From positions 8,439,501-8,503,500 of the forward strand of contig NZ_CP088022.1 of the NCBI RefSeq assembly GCF_013373795.3: DNA of 64,000 nt, written 5' to 3'. The translations under genes were made by a program, and so were the position numbers. Every line of letters begins with the position of its first letter. Within the stretch, counting starts at the first letter, position 1. This document shows, in pieces, positions 19,186 to 29,131 of this stretch. The notes beneath the pieces are model-generated. The model was not told the origin of the DNA and ran no database searches. It saw nothing but the letters and a program-made list of their open reading frames with translations. This DNA is from Bradyrhizobium quebecense (GTDB lineage Bacteria > Pseudomonadota > Alphaproteobacteria > Rhizobiales > Xanthobacteraceae).

Positions 19186-20004
19186 TTCAATTATCGGCAA
19201 AAGGGATATTCCGTCAACCTCGCGTCATGTTGCGATCTGCTAATGTGCCTAGCGGCATGCCCGCCGTTCATACTCGATGCAGAAGTCGCTCTACAATCAC
19301 GGACATCGGATGACACCCCGAATGTCCCTCCGCGTGGGCAGCGACAAATCCGAATACGCCGCCTTTGCACCGAGGACCACTTGGTCGAACAGACGGCTTT
19401 CATGCAAGCTGGCCCCGGTTCATCAAGCACGGCGCGCTGCGCTGCCTTCTCCAAGCAATCAACGATCCACCGAATAAGATAGCATACGCGGCGCGAGGTG
19501 GTTCTGTGATGCCAGCCATTTCTGGTAGGCGTCACTCGGACACTTTTTGGCGATACTGCCCAGGCAAGCATATCAACCAAACCAAGGAGACCGGCTCGCA
19601 ATGAAAATGGCTGTTTGGAGTGCCCTCGGTGTCTTTGCTGTTGCCGTTTCGGCGGTCGGCCTGTTCGGGTTGATGGTAAGACCGCTCTTGAGTAACACCG
19701 CTCGACAGTTTCTCTCGAAACTATTGATCGGCTCAAGCCGAGGCTAGCACGGCTCGGCGCCTCTACCTGCTTGCGGAGGACAGGACTTGCGTCGAGGCCG
19801 CATCTTCCGGTCGATTGAAGAGCACGATATGCGCCGGCCGACACGAGCGATCGCGCATGCCAGCGAGTGAATGCTACCATCTTGCCCGCCTGCTTAAAGC
19901 GTGCACTTCGGCGGCGTCTGTTCCAAACGCCCGGCGCTGATGGGCGGTTTCGTATCGTTGTGGGCCCTTGAGTGCCAAGCACATCTGCCTGGCGCTGCAA
20001 CTAG
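19186..20004. other. Mostly unassigned DNA between the metE leader and IS630
   Basis: Apart from the small ORF at 19601, I see no supported gene. A long minus frame (19191-20000) is Arg/Ser-rich without family pattern and is probably chance. Confidence 0.3.
19601..19747 (+). CDS. Possible small membrane protein (48 aa)
   Basis: AAGGAGA lies 11 nt before the ATG. The product MKMAVWSALGVFAVAVSAVG LFGLMVRPLL has one hydrophobic segment and a short basic tail. The family is unknown. The case rests on the ribosome site plus a clean membrane helix, so it could be chance. Confidence 0.35.
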   Translation: MKMAVWSALGVFAVAVSAVGLFGLMVRPLLSNTARQFLSKLLIGSSRG

Positions 20005-21485
20005 AGCATTTCATTGCTTAACTGAATCGGAGGGGATTCCGGTTTTTGGCGGTTTATGATTCAAGATGCTGACTGGATTGGAGGCCAGCATCGCATGACC
20101 CGACCTCTTTCCCTGGATCTTCGCGAGCGTGTGGTGGCGTCGGTTTTAGCGGGCGAGAGCTGCCGATCTGTGGCGGAACGGTTTGGTGTTGCGCTCTCGT
20201 CGGTTGTGAAGTGGTCACAGCGGCAGCGGGCGACCGGCTCGGTTGCGCTTGGCAACATCGGCGGTCACCGCAAGCCCGTGCTTGATCTGGATGGCGGGGA
20301 CACATCCCGACCTCCCTTGGTGTCGGTATGCCGACGACGGACTGGTGCACTGCCGGACCGAGCAAGAAGCAGAGGCCATTAGGGCGGAGCTTCAAGCGAG
20401 GTTGGAGGTGTGCGGACTTCAGATGCACCCGACAAAGACGCAGATCGTCTATTGCATGGACAACAGGCGTCGGCGAACGTATCAGAGGGTCAAGTTTGAC
20501 TTTCTCGGATATCAGTTCAGGCCGCGGCAGGTGGCAACGTCACAGCGGAAGGAATTCTTTTGTGGATACACCCCGGCGGTCAGTCCGACAGCTTTGAAGA
20601 CCATGCGAGCAACGATCCGAAGCTTGCACATTCCCCGGCAAACGCCGGGGACGCTGGCTGAGATTGCCCAACAGATCAATCCGCTCCTCCGGGGGTGGAT
20701 AGGTTATTATGGTCGGTTCAGCCGTTCAGCGCTGTTCTCTCTGGTCGACTACGTCAATCAGAAGCTGAAGGCGTGGACCATGCGAAAGTACAAGCGCTTC
20801 CGGCTCCACAAAACCGGTGCTTCGCTGTTCTTGCGAAAGCTGGCTCGGAATAACGCGGAGCTGTTCGTACACTGGCAGTTCTTCGGAACGACCACGTTCA
20901 CCTGACGGGAGCGGTGTGAACCGAGAGGTTCACGCACCGTTCTGCGAGAGGCCGGGGGTGAAAATCCCCCGGCCTACTCACCCTTGGATCAAGACCAACA
21001 TGGCCCCTTTGCGGGGCTGGGGCCCCATGGGCGCACGCCTGCGCGGCTTCGCCCCGCACGGTCACTGGCGATACCCTCACATTCCTCGGCGCGCTCCGCC
21101 ATGACCAACTCACGGCACCCTGCGTCTTCGGCGGCCCGGTCAACGGCGAATGCTTCTGCGCTTATGTGAAGCACCTTCTCCTGCCAACCCTGCGCGAAGG
21201 CGACATCGTCATTCTCGACAACCTCGGAAGCCACAAGTCGAAAGCTGTCAGGCAGATGATCCAGGCTGCTGGCGCCAGGCTCTGGTACCTGCCGCCATAC
21301 TCGCCCGACCTCAACCCGATCGAACAGGCCTTCTCCAAGATCAAACACTGGATGCGGCAGGCTCAGAGGCGCACCGTCGAAGACACTTGGCGCCAAATCG
21401 GTCACCTCGTTCAGGACATCCAGCCTCGCGAATGCCAAACTACTTCGCAAACGCCGGTTATGCTTCAGTCAAAATGTGAAACGCT
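20005..21485 (+). mobile_element. IS630-family element, interrupted by a group II intron fragment
   Basis: The ends AGAGCATTTCATTG and (inverted) AGAGCGTTTCACATTTTG are flanked by TA. The transposase start (20095, GGAGG 10 nt upstream) reads MTRPLSLDLRERVVASVLAG and stops matching at about 20289. It resumes near 20976 as WIKTNMAPLRGWGPMGARLR, then ILDNLGSHKSKAV and PPYSPDLNPIEQAFSKIKHW, with frame changes. The region with the first catalytic Asp is missing, so the element is inactive. Confidence 0.88.
20290..20975 (+). mobile_element. Group II intron 3' fragment (RT/maturase C-terminal part plus domain V)
   Basis: The frame reads WCRYADDGLVHCRTEQEAEA with the reverse-transcriptase YADD box. 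It continues QMHPTKTQIVYCMD, FDFLGYQFRPR and the maturase-domain INPLLRGWIGYYGRF, ending at 20905. Downstream DNA holds a stem pair around GAGCGGTGTGAACC and GGTTCACGCACCGTTC, then paired GGGGG/CCCCC, as expected for intron domains V-VI ending in CCTACTC. Everything 5' of the YADD region is missing, so it cannot splice or move alone. Confidence 0.85.
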
Positions 21486-21488
21486 CTA

Positions 21489-22336
21489 GGTGGTGTGGAC
21501 TCTAAGGATTCCCTTTTAGGCGCAAATCAGATTCAAGACTGCTTTTGGGGAGGCAGTCTTGGGTGTGATGGACCGTTTGGTATTGAGCGACGCGGCTTGG
21601 GAGCGGATGGCGCCGCTGATCATAGGTCGCCCCGACCAGAAGGGCTCCACTGGGCGCGACAATCGGATGTTCGTGGAAGGTGTACTTTGGATTGTTCGCA
21701 CGGGCTCTCCCTGGCGTGATCTCCCGGAGGCGTTCGGGGATTGGAACAGCGTGTTCCGGCGCTTCAGTCGGTGGAGCATCAAGGGCGTCTGGTGGCGGAT
21801 CTTCGAGGCGATGTCCGATGATCCGGACTTCGAATATTTGATCGTCGATTCCACCATCGTCCGGGCGCATCAGCACGCCGCCGGCGCCAAAAAAGGGGGT
21901 CTGAAGATCAGGCGATCGGCCGCTCGCGCGGGGGGCTGAGCACCAAGATACATATGGCCGTTCGTGGCTTGGGATGTCCCGTACGGTTCGCGCTGACCGC
22001 AGGCCAGCAGGGCGATGCACCGCAAGCTGCCGCATTGATCGAGGGACTACCTGCCGAGGTCGTCATGGCCGATACGGCCTATGACGCCGATCATTTGCGC
22101 CAAGCCATCGCCGCCAAGGGCGCGCTCGCCGTCATCCCCAACAATCCGTCACGCACACTCAAATACCCGCTGGACAAGCACCTCTATGCCCAGCGTCACC
22201 TCGTCGAATGCTGCTTCTCAAAGCTCAAGCAGTTCCGCCGCGTCGCAACCCGCTTCGAAAAGACCGCCCGAAATTATCGCGCCGTCGTCACTCTCGCAGC
22301 CATCGTCCTTTGGATGCGGTAAGTGTCCACACGACC
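21489..22336 (+). mobile_element. IS5-family element (IS427-like), copy 2
   Basis: Same ends and length as the copy at 9609, same orientation, with a single base difference noticed (22145). It is inserted at the extreme right end of the IS630 element, sharing the CTAG. The pair could act as the arms of an 11.9-kb composite unit. Confidence 0.9.
21568..22322 (+). CDS. IS5-family transposase, copy 2 (frameshifted expression)
   Basis: The translation is identical to copy 1 in both frames, with the same A/G slippery run near 21890. The DDE residues are the same. Probably functional, and could act in trans on the decayed copy at 30956. Confidence 0.88.
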
Positions 22337-22351
22337 TAGGGTGTTGTGGCG

Positions 22352-23341
22352 ATGGGACAATGTTATGGCCAGCTCAGCCTTGAAGAGCGCGTTGAGATTT
22401 ACCGCCTGCCTGCAGGCGGTAAATCTCAAAACGATATTGCGTCTGCGCTTGACCGCGCGACGTCGACGATAAGTCGGGAGCTGGAGCGCAACTCGCGGCC
22501 TACCAAGGTCTGGAGGGGCGGTTACGAACCTGTCCGGGCTCAACAATTGGCCGAACGTCGGCGACGGCAGGATGGCCGCTTCAAGCTGGCGCGCCAGCCG
22601 GCCCTGCGGGACTGCGTCGGCAAAAGCCTTGCGATGGGACATTCGCCGGAGCAGATCGCTGGTCGACTGGCGCGAGAGCATGGTCGCGTCATGATCAGCC
22701 ACGAGTCAATCTATCGTTTCATCTATCATCGTACGGCCCAGAAGGATTACTGGCACCGCCTGCTGCCGTGCCATAAACTCAGACGAGGGCGCCGGCGACG
22801 CCCAGGCGGCAGCCCTGCCAGCTTCATTAAACAACGGCGCTCGATCGATGAACGACCCTCCGAGGTCGAAGGCCGCGGGACGCCGGGTCATTGGGAAGCC
22901 GACTTCATGCTGTTCGCGCGATATGGCCAAGGATTGCTGGTTCTCCACGGGCGACAAGCCCGCTTCAGCATCGTGCTGCATCCACGCGATCGGAAAGCTG
23001 TCCTCACCCCTCGGACCATCGCCCGTCAACTTGGCAAGCTTCCACAGGCGATCCGTAAAACCATCAGCTTCGACAACGGAACCGAGTTCGCCGAGCATCA
23101 CAGGCTTCACAACGCCCTCGGCGTCCAAACCTTCTTCTGCGATCCCCATAGTCCCTGGCAAAAAGGCGGCGTGGAAAACTCCATCGGGCGCTTACGACGC
23201 TCTCTACCACGCAAAACCGACCTCAGGTACATTACGGCAGCCGCCCTCAGGCGGCTCGATACCCCACGCAAATGCCTGGACTTCAAGACCCCCGCCGAGG
23301 CATTCTCCAAACTCAAATCAATCGTTGCACTTCAAACGTGA
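22352..23341 (+). CDS. IS30-family transposase
   Basis: Start chosen at ATG 22352 (MGQCYGQLSLEERVEIYRLP), two codons inside a GTG alternative. The N-terminal helix-turn-helix GKSQNDIASALDRATSTISR is followed by the catalytic core: GHWEADFM (first Asp), ISFDNGTEFAEHH (second Asp) and GGVENSIGRLRRSLPRK (Glu). The 329-aa length suits the family and the frame is intact. It lies between IS5 copy 2 and a truncated IS66, which it seems to have invaded. Confidence 0.92.
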   Translation: MGQCYGQLSLEERVEIYRLPAGGKSQNDIASALDRATSTISRELERNSRPTKVWRGGYEPVRAQQLAERRRRQDGRFKLARQPALRDCVGKSLAMGHSPEQIAGRLAREHGRVMISHESIYRFIYHRTAQKDYWHRLLPCHKLRRGRRRRPGGSPASFIKQRRSIDERPSEVEGRGTPGHWEADFMLFARYGQGLLVLHGRQARFSIVLHPRDRKAVLTPRTIARQLGKLPQAIRKTISFDNGTEFAEHHRLHNALGVQTFFCDPHSPWQKGGVENSIGRLRRSLPRKTDLRYITAAALRRLDTPRKCLDFKTPAEAFSKLKSIVALQT

Positions 23342-23344
23342 CTC

Positions 23345-23879
23345 CATCCCCGCGCCCATTGCCAGCGAGGCGCTCAAGCATATCGCCGAGTTCTACGCCA
23401 TCGAAAGGGACATCCGTGGCCGCGGCGCCGAGGAGCGCCGTCTCGTTCGGCAGCAGACAATCCGGGCGCTGGCGGAAGCCTTCGAGCGATGGCTCCGCGC
23501 AAAGCTCGCGTTGATCAGCCAAAAGGGCAAGTTGGCCGACGCCATCCGCTATGCGCTCACACGCTGGGATGGCCTGACGCGCTTCATCGATGATGGCCGT
23601 ATCGAGCTTGACAACAACGTCGTCGAGCGCTCGATCCGTCCGATCACGCTGAATCGGAAAAATGCGCTGTTCGCAGGCTCCGACGGCGGCGCCGAGCACT
23701 GGGCCGCCATCGCCTCCCTGGTCGAAACCTGTAAGCTGAACGACGTCGATCCGCTCGCTTACCTGACCGACGCCCTCACCAGGATCGTCAACGGCCATCC
23801 AAACAGCGACATCGATCAACTGCTTCCGTGGGCCTTTGCCGTCAAGACCTCAAAGCTGTGGCCTGAGAACGACGCTTAC
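23345..23879 (+). pseudogene. tnpC: IS66 tnpC C-terminal fragment with terminal repeat
   Basis: The frame reads PAPIASEALKHIAEFYAIER to LDNNVVERSIRPITLNRKN, nearly identical to the C-terminal third of TnpC at 15526. It ends at the IS66 terminal repeat (GGCCTGAGAACGACGCTTAC). The upstream two-thirds is missing at the IS30 boundary. Confidence 0.88.
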
Positions 23880-23881
23880 GC

Positions 23882-24610
23882 ATGAAGAGGATCTGCGCCG
23901 TCGTGCAGGAGGCCTACGTGCAGGGCATCTCGACCCGTTCGGTAGACGACCTAGTGCAGGCAATGGGGATGAGCGGCATCTCCAAGAGCCAAGTGAGCCG
24001 GCTGTGCGGCGAGATCGACGACAAAGTGAAGGCGTTCCTCGCCCGCCCGATCGAGGGCGACTGGCCGTATCTGTGGATCGACGCCACCTACGTGAAGGTG
24101 CGCCAGAATGGCCGCATGTGTCGGTCGCGGTGATTGTCGCGGTCGGCGTCAACAGTGACGGCCACCGCGAGGTTCTCGGCATGGACATTGGCCCTTCCGA
24201 AGCCGAGACATTCTGGACGGAGTTCTTGCGCAAGCTCGCCCGCCGCGGCTTGCGCTGCGTCAAGCCGGTTGTGTCCGACGCGCACGAGGGCATCAAGGCC
24301 GCCATCAGCAAGGTGCTCAACGCCACTTGGCAGCGCTGCCGCGTGCACTTCATGCGCAACGCGTTGGTCGCATGCCGGCAAGAGCGGACCGCGCGTCGTC
24401 TCCGCCTTCATCGCCACCGCCTTTGCCCAGGACGATGCCGAGACCGCCCAAGCGCAGTGGGCGGAAGGTCGCCGACCCCAAGCTGCTCAAGCTTGCTGGC
24501 TTCCTCGACGAGGCCGAGACCGATGTGCTCGCCTACATGACGTTCCTGCCCCAGCATCGAACCAACCTGCACTCGACCAACCCGATCGAGCGCCTCAACG
24601 CGCCACACCA
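23882..24610 (+). pseudogene. IS256-family transposase remnant (second subtype)
   Basis: It begins inside the gene as KRICAVVQEAYVQGISTRSV, then GMSGISKSQVSRLCGEID and YLWIDATYVKVRQNG (first catalytic Asp). After a frameshift near 24115 come VNSDGHREVLGMDIGPSEAE and the signature TWQRCRVHFMRNALVA. After another shift it reads LHSTNPIERLN. The 5' end is cut by IS66 and the 3' end is lost. This subtype differs from the copies at 36620 and 52123. Confidence 0.85.
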
Positions 24611-25192
24611 CGCCCGTGGACCCGATCCGGCGCACTCTGGATCAATTCCGGCCCGATCGGCGCTGGCGTTTTTCATCCTCTTCTAACATGTTCGGCTTGT
24701 ACGGGGCTTAGATCCATAATGCGAGCAAGATAATGCCCCGAGACATGTCACAACACCAACAACACTTGTCCGGAATATACCGGGCTTGATCGGAAGCCGA
24801 CATCTCAGAAAACGACCAGGCTGTTCGCTTGAGATCTGCAAATGGTGGACGACCCCGACCGCCATGGTCGTGTTGAAGCTGCGACTGGCGCGAGCGAAGT
24901 TTGATCGCCTGAAGCAACGCCTTGCACCGTTAGCGGACCTCAAGCGGTACCGCTAGAGACGCTTGTACTGCGTTGTTAGCTTCACTCGCTCCGAGATCAA
25001 TTCCAATTGATCGACATTACGACGCTCGGTCATCCGAACTTCAACAAGCATCTATATGATGTCCATTATGGCGCCGAGCGTAGCTCGATGCGCGAGCAAG
25101 ATCGCAAACCGATTTGAGCGCTAGCCACATGCTCTCGGTTTCGTTTGGGGCAAACTGATTTGTCTTTGAAGGGCGTTGCAGTGGAGTTTGAG
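24611..25192. other. Unassigned DNA with one coding-like tail
   Basis: At 25026-25120 the plus strand can be read as TLGHPNFNKHLYDVHYGAER followed by a stop, which looks like the end of a lost gene; I cannot name it. The rest shows no supported feature. Confidence 0.25.
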
Positions 25193-25438
25193 ATGGATCA
25201 CGACTTATCCCAGCAGGTCCGGGCGCCAGAGGCTCTCGTGAGTGTGGCGTTTGATAAGGCGTGGCGCTTTGTCGAGAGTGATCCGATCCTAGCGCACAAT
25301 CTGAAGTCCGTCCTTCATCGCCGATTGCGCGATTTACTGGCGAGCTCGGTAAGGAACGGCGAACGCAATGCACTCCATCTTGCAAACGAGGCGATACGCA
25401 ATTTGCGCGCCGAGCTTGCGCATGCGACCACGCAATAG
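25193..25438 (+). CDS. Small conserved hypothetical protein (81 aa)
   Basis: Start chosen at ATG 25193 (MDHDLSQQVRAPEALVSVAF), with GTGGAG about 9 nt upstream. The helical, charged product includes FVESDPILAHNLKSVLHRRL and ANEAIRNLRAELAHATTQ. I recall similar short proteins in rhizobial accessory regions but no function. The frame is clean and codon use is normal for the region. Confidence 0.5.
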   Translation: MDHDLSQQVRAPEALVSVAFDKAWRFVESDPILAHNLKSVLHRRLRDLLASSVRNGERNALHLANEAIRNLRAELAHATTQ

Positions 25439-25914
25439 GCTTCCTCGCACATCCACTGGCAAGAGAGATCCGGTTCGCCGGGTTTGCCCCGTCATTCAGC
25501 CAAGAACGAACGCCGACGCCGATGGTGACCGATCTGACCTTCCTCCACTCATATCGTTCGCCGCGCTGAAGGCGCCGCAACGCCGCGCGCGTTGTGATCG
25601 CACGTGCCCTGCGATCGGGTGATCCTCAACGGCTTGATAAAGCGCGGCCCGCCTGAGAGCACTCGCCAAGCAGCTCATCACGCACCGGCAGGACTTACGC
25701 AGCTCGGCTCTCGCGCTGGTTCTTGACGGGGAGCTTACACCCCATATCACGGCGCACCGCGATGCGAAACCGCAGTCCCAAGGAGCACGCTGCACCATAA
25801 TGCCTCACGTCTTCCAACGTTGACTGATCCGATTTTCCATTGGCGTATTTTGCGTGTGAGCTCCAGCGAGATTCGGCCATTTCGCTGACGGGTGCGCGTG
25901 ACGTCCTTGCACGC
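25439..25914. other. Unassigned DNA upstream of the porin gene
   Basis: Only short overlapping frames without family pattern. The right part presumably holds the distal promoter region of the porin. Confidence 0.3.
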
Positions 25915-25946
25915 TCCACAATCTGACGCTGCGTGCGGTTCGACGC
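25915..25946 (+). promoter_or_regulatory. Recurrent GACGCYRCGT motif, site upstream of porin gene
   Basis: The core is ACAATCTGACGCTGCGTGCG, with TTCGACG following. The end of the motif is 99 bp before the porin start. It is one of six similar sites in this window (others near 28277, 30624, 41766, 46793 and 54312). An operator or promoter element is inferred only from recurrence and position. Confidence 0.4.
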
Positions 25947-26045
25947 ATTTCTCCCGAAGGATTGTTGTCCTGCAGTTACAGCAATCGGCGTCGATGTTGT
26001 TAAGACGCACAGCGCCGGGGGGCACCGAAAGGAACGACACTCGAA

Positions 26046-26768
26046 ATGAAGAGTTTTCTGATTCTGACTGCAAGCATTGTCGCGCTCAGTGCAGCGGCAC
26101 CGGCGCTTGGCGCGGACTTCGCCGTGCAGCCCGTCAATATAAAGGCGCCGCCGATGCCCATCGCGGCCCCGATCACTGACTGGACCGGCTACTATATCGG
26201 TATCAATGGCGGCTGGGGGGCTGGCCATAATTGCTGGAACTTCAATGGCGCCACTCCCGAGGGCTGTCATAATTCGACAGGTGGTTCGATCGGCGGCCAG
26301 ATTGGCTATCGTTGGCAGATCTTCAATATGGTTTACGGCATCGAGGGCCAGGGCAATTGGGCCGACTTCAGCGGCTCCAATGTCAGCACCGCCTTCCCGG
26401 CCGACACCCTCCGCACCAAGACGGATGCGTTCGGGTTGCTTGCTGGCCAGATTGGCTACGCATTCAATGCCGTGCTGCTTTACGCCAAGGGCGGTGCCGC
26501 CGTGACCAGCAACACCTACCACATCGACTCAGTGGCGACTGGTACGGAGATTGCCAAAAGCAGCAATGTGCGTTGGGGTGGCGCGCTGGGCGCCGGTGTC
26601 GAAGTCAGTCTTACGCCGAGCTGGTCCGCCGGCGTCGAGTATGACCGTTTGTTCATGCAGGGCACCAATGTAGCCTTCCCAGGTGCCGGCGTGGATCGCG
26701 TCCACCAGGACGTCGATCTGATCACAGCGCGGCTCAATTACAAGCTCAGCCCAGTGCTTGGCAAATAA
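26046..26768 (+). CDS. Outer-membrane beta-barrel protein (RopB/Omp25 family)
   Basis: The 240-aa precursor has a clear signal peptide (MKSFLILTASIVALSAAAPA, cut after ALGA). A linker ending in ITDWTGYYIGINGGWG, the family's start of the barrel, is followed by alternating strands such as SIGGQIGYRWQIFNMVYGIE. It ends in DLITARLNYKLSPVLGK without the usual terminal Phe. These small porins line the outer membrane and in rhizobia are often nodule-regulated. AAAGGAACGACACTCGAA gives a ribosome site. Intact, monocistronic, with its own terminator. Confidence 0.93.
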   Translation: MKSFLILTASIVALSAAAPALGADFAVQPVNIKAPPMPIAAPITDWTGYYIGINGGWGAGHNCWNFNGATPEGCHNSTGGSIGGQIGYRWQIFNMVYGIEGQGNWADFSGSNVSTAFPADTLRTKTDAFGLLAGQIGYAFNAVLLYAKGGAAVTSNTYHIDSVATGTEIAKSSNVRWGGALGAGVEVSLTPSWSAGVEYDRLFMQGTNVAFPGAGVDRVHQDVDLITARLNYKLSPVLGK

Positions 26769-26798
26769 TGATCTCTACGCACTAGCGCGGTGAATCGA

Positions 26799-26828
26799 GA
26801 GCCTCGACTTGGGTCGGGGCTCTTTCTT
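26799..26828 (+). terminator. Rho-independent terminator of the porin gene
   Basis: The stem GAGCCTCGAC / GGTCGGGGCTC with loop TTG is followed by TTTCTT, 30 bp after the porin stop. Confidence 0.8.
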
Positions 26829-27052
26829 CAGGAGGCGCTCTCTGCAGCGGCCCGGCCGCGGCCGAATTTTCCTGAATCCCGAGCTCGGTCTCTCGACGGA
26901 CTGCGCGACGTCACTCAAATGGCAGCTAACATCAAATGGTGTACGTGGCGCCACCAAATTTATGAGCCAGATGCCGGGATGATCACCGGTTTTCGCCGAC
27001 TGAGCGCAAGCAGCTCCAGACGACGTAGGCCACTGGCGCGGCCACCTTGCCC

Positions 27053-28076
27053 TAGGTGTTTAGTCCCGGGCTTTGATGGTGCATTCTTGTCGCACGATTC
27101 GAAGGATGCGCTATGGGACAAGTTTTACACGGCTGCGCCACCACGACGGAGGCAGTCCGTCGAGCAATACAAAATAGTCAAGAGAGCCTGAGAGCACTCG
27201 CCAAGCGCTACGGGATCAACCAGAAGACTGTCGCGAAGTGGAAGCAGCGCGAGACGTCGCCGATCGTTCGACAGGCCCCAAGGAAGCCAACTCGACAGTC
27301 CTTTCCATCGAGGAGGAGGCGGTCATCGTCGCTTTCCGGCGGCATACACTGCTGCCGCTCGACGGTTGCCTCTATGCCCTGCAGCCGACCATCCCGCATC
27401 TGACGCGGTCGTCCCTGCATCGCTGCCTCCAACGCCACGGCATCAGCCGATTGCCGTAGGTTGAAGGCGGCAAGCCTTCGAAGAAAAAGTTCAAGGCTTA
27501 TCCGATCGGCTATTTCCACATCGACATCGCTGAGCTCCAGACCGCCGAAGGCAAGCTCTACCTCTACGTCGCAATCGGTCGCACCAGCAAGTTCGCCTTC
27601 GTACAACTGGCTAGGAAGACGGGAAGGACCTCCGCCTCGGCCTTCCTCGAAGCTCTGATCGCGGCTGTCCCCTACAAGATCCATACGGTTCTCACCGACA
27701 ATGGGATCCAGTTCACCTTCTTGCCGCGCTACGCGGACGGCCCGACGGCAAGATACGTGACACATATGTTCGATATGCGCTGCCAAGAGAATGGCATCGA
27801 ACATCGGCTGACCAAGATCAAGCATCCCTGGACCAATGGGCAGGTCGAGCGCATGAACCGCACGATCAAGGAAGCGACCGTCCAACGCTATCATTACGAT
27901 CGACACGATCAGCTCGAAGCTCACCTTACCGACTTCATCACCGCCTACAACTAGGCTCGGCGGCTGAAGACCCTGAAGGGCCTCACGCCCTACGAATATA
28001 TCTGCAAAGCCTGGACAAAAGAGCCCGAACGATTCACCCTCAATCCGCTCCAGCAAATGCCGGGACTAAAAACCTA
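27053..28076 (+). pseudogene. IS481-type element, degenerate transposase, copy A
   Basis: The terminal repeats TAGGTGTTTAGTCCCGGG and its inverse bound 1024 bp. The transposase starts MGQVLHGCATTTEAVRRAIQ (27114), shifts frame near 27250, and has in-frame TAG stops at 27457 (after HGISRLP) and 27952 (after DFITAYN). The remaining parts still show FHIDIAELQ, HTVLTDNGIQF and HPWTNGQVERMNRTIKE, the DDE residues. The copy at 39154 carries the same lesions. As written neither can make transposase. Confidence 0.9.
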
Positions 28077-28265
28077 GGCGATCTCATTGGAGTGATGCAT
28101 CGAGCGACACGTTGTTGTTGGGGGCGTCGGCATCACGACCAATACGATGCGGCGATGTCTCAAAGGCGGAGCGTTGGACGAGCCGCTTCTGTACTCGCCC
28201 CGCGGGTCTGGGGATCTCATCAGTTCCGCACGCATTACCTTTTCAAGGGCCTTTTCATCCGACAT
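28077..28265 (-). pseudogene. 5' fragment of an unknown gene truncated by IS481-type element
   Basis: An ATG at 28265 starts MSDEKALEKVMRAELMRSPD; the frame runs into the IS481-type element after about 62 codons. There is no recognised family and no clear ribosome site. A recurrent GACGC motif lies directly upstream (28277-28308), supporting a real 5' end. It is downstream of luxR on the same strand. Confidence 0.3.
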
Positions 28266-28276
28266 ATTGGCAACGT

Positions 28277-28308
28277 AGCGGATCCGAAGTTGACGCAGCG
28301 TCAGATTT
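28277..28308 (-). promoter_or_regulatory. Recurrent GACGCYRCGT motif, site with perfect palindromic core
   Basis: The minus strand reads AAATCTGACGCTGCGTCAAC. The core TGACGC-T-GCGTCA is a perfect inverted repeat. It lies 12 bp before the ATG at 28265. This is the weakest of the six sites in its flanks but the most symmetric. Confidence 0.35.
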
Positions 28309-28405
28309 CAATGCGCTTTTTCCCGATCGATCGTTGCGCGGCAGTTTCGGTGGCAAGCGCCATATTGAAAGTTGTGAAACAGCCGGCGTTTGCTCTCAGC
28401 CGGTA

Positions 28406-29131
28406 TCAAAGGACATTGAGTCGAACGGCCATGATGGCGGCCTGGATCCGACTCGTCGCGCCCAGCTTTCGCATCACATTCTTAATATGAAAGTTCACAG
28501 TATTCTCGCTGATTTGCAAGATCATTCCGATTTCCCACGACGATTTACCCTCGGCCACCCATCGTATGCAGCTGGTTTCCCGCTGTGACAGCGCAACTTT
28601 CTTGTCGCAGTCAGCATCCGCGCGGCGCGCGATTTCACCATAGGCAGTGTGAAATTGCCAAGCCAGAGCGTTGAGGTGACTGATGCAATGCTGAGGATCA
28701 ATATTCTCTGATGGAGACGCAAACGAGGCGACAGATACCCGGCCCAGCGGACCAAACAATGGCACGCTCATACCATGCTTCAGACCTGCCTCTCTAGCCT
28801 CGTCAAGCACCCGTCTTTCGTCCGGCTGAAGTTGATATTGTTGGCCGAGCTGATCCCATAGATAAGGCCGCGAAAGCAGCGGAGTGCGCCGGACCACCGG
28901 ATCGATGGTATGGTACTTGCGTTTAAAATAGCGGTCGCACCAGTCTATTGGCCATTTCACGGCTACGGTCGGGGGTGGGTAGTCCGCCAGCCGAAGTGGC
29001 TCGACGAAGTTGAGAGATCCATAGGAAACTTCAGTAAAACCCTCCTGGCTCGCACAGCTTACAAGAAGGTCGAACAGGGCTCTGAGAGAATGTGTCCGGT
29101 TTGCGCATTCAGTGAAGCTAAAAAGATCCAT
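28406..29131 (-). CDS. LuxR-family regulator with autoinducer-binding domain
   Basis: Start chosen at ATG 29131 (MDLFSFTECANRTHSLRALF) with GAGGCG upstream; an upstream TTG (29200) is less likely. The N-terminal half carries the acyl-homoserine-lactone pocket signature (WCDRYFKRKYHTIDPVVRRT, including the conserved Asp-Pro). The C-terminus has the GerE helix-turn-helix (EGKSSWEIGMILQISENTVN, FHIKNVMRKLGATSRIQAA). The 241-aa protein is intact. No luxI-type synthase is recognisable next to it, so it may be a solo receptor or its partner was lost at the IS481 insertion just downstream. Confidence 0.92.
   Translation of the reverse strand: MDLFSFTECANRTHSLRALFDLLVSCASQEGFTEVSYGSLNFVEPLRLADYPPPTVAVKWPIDWCDRYFKRKYHTIDPVVRRTPLLSRPYLWDQLGQQYQLQPDERRVLDEAREAGLKHGMSVPLFGPLGRVSVASFASPSENIDPQHCISHLNALAWQFHTAYGEIARRADADCDKKVALSQRETSCIRWVAEGKSSWEIGMILQISENTVNFHIKNVMRKLGATSRIQAAIMAVRLNVL

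Noticed and set aside
22346..23885. A single IS30-IS66 fusion transposase
   Set aside because: The long plus frame from 22848 is an alternative frame of IS30 that happens to join the IS66 fragment; the IS30 gene itself ends at 23341.
28107..28283. Possible C-terminus of a LuxI-type synthase (plus strand, MRRCLKGGALDEPLLYSPRG)
   Set aside because: No conserved LuxI residues and no N-terminal part; resemblance too weak to call.
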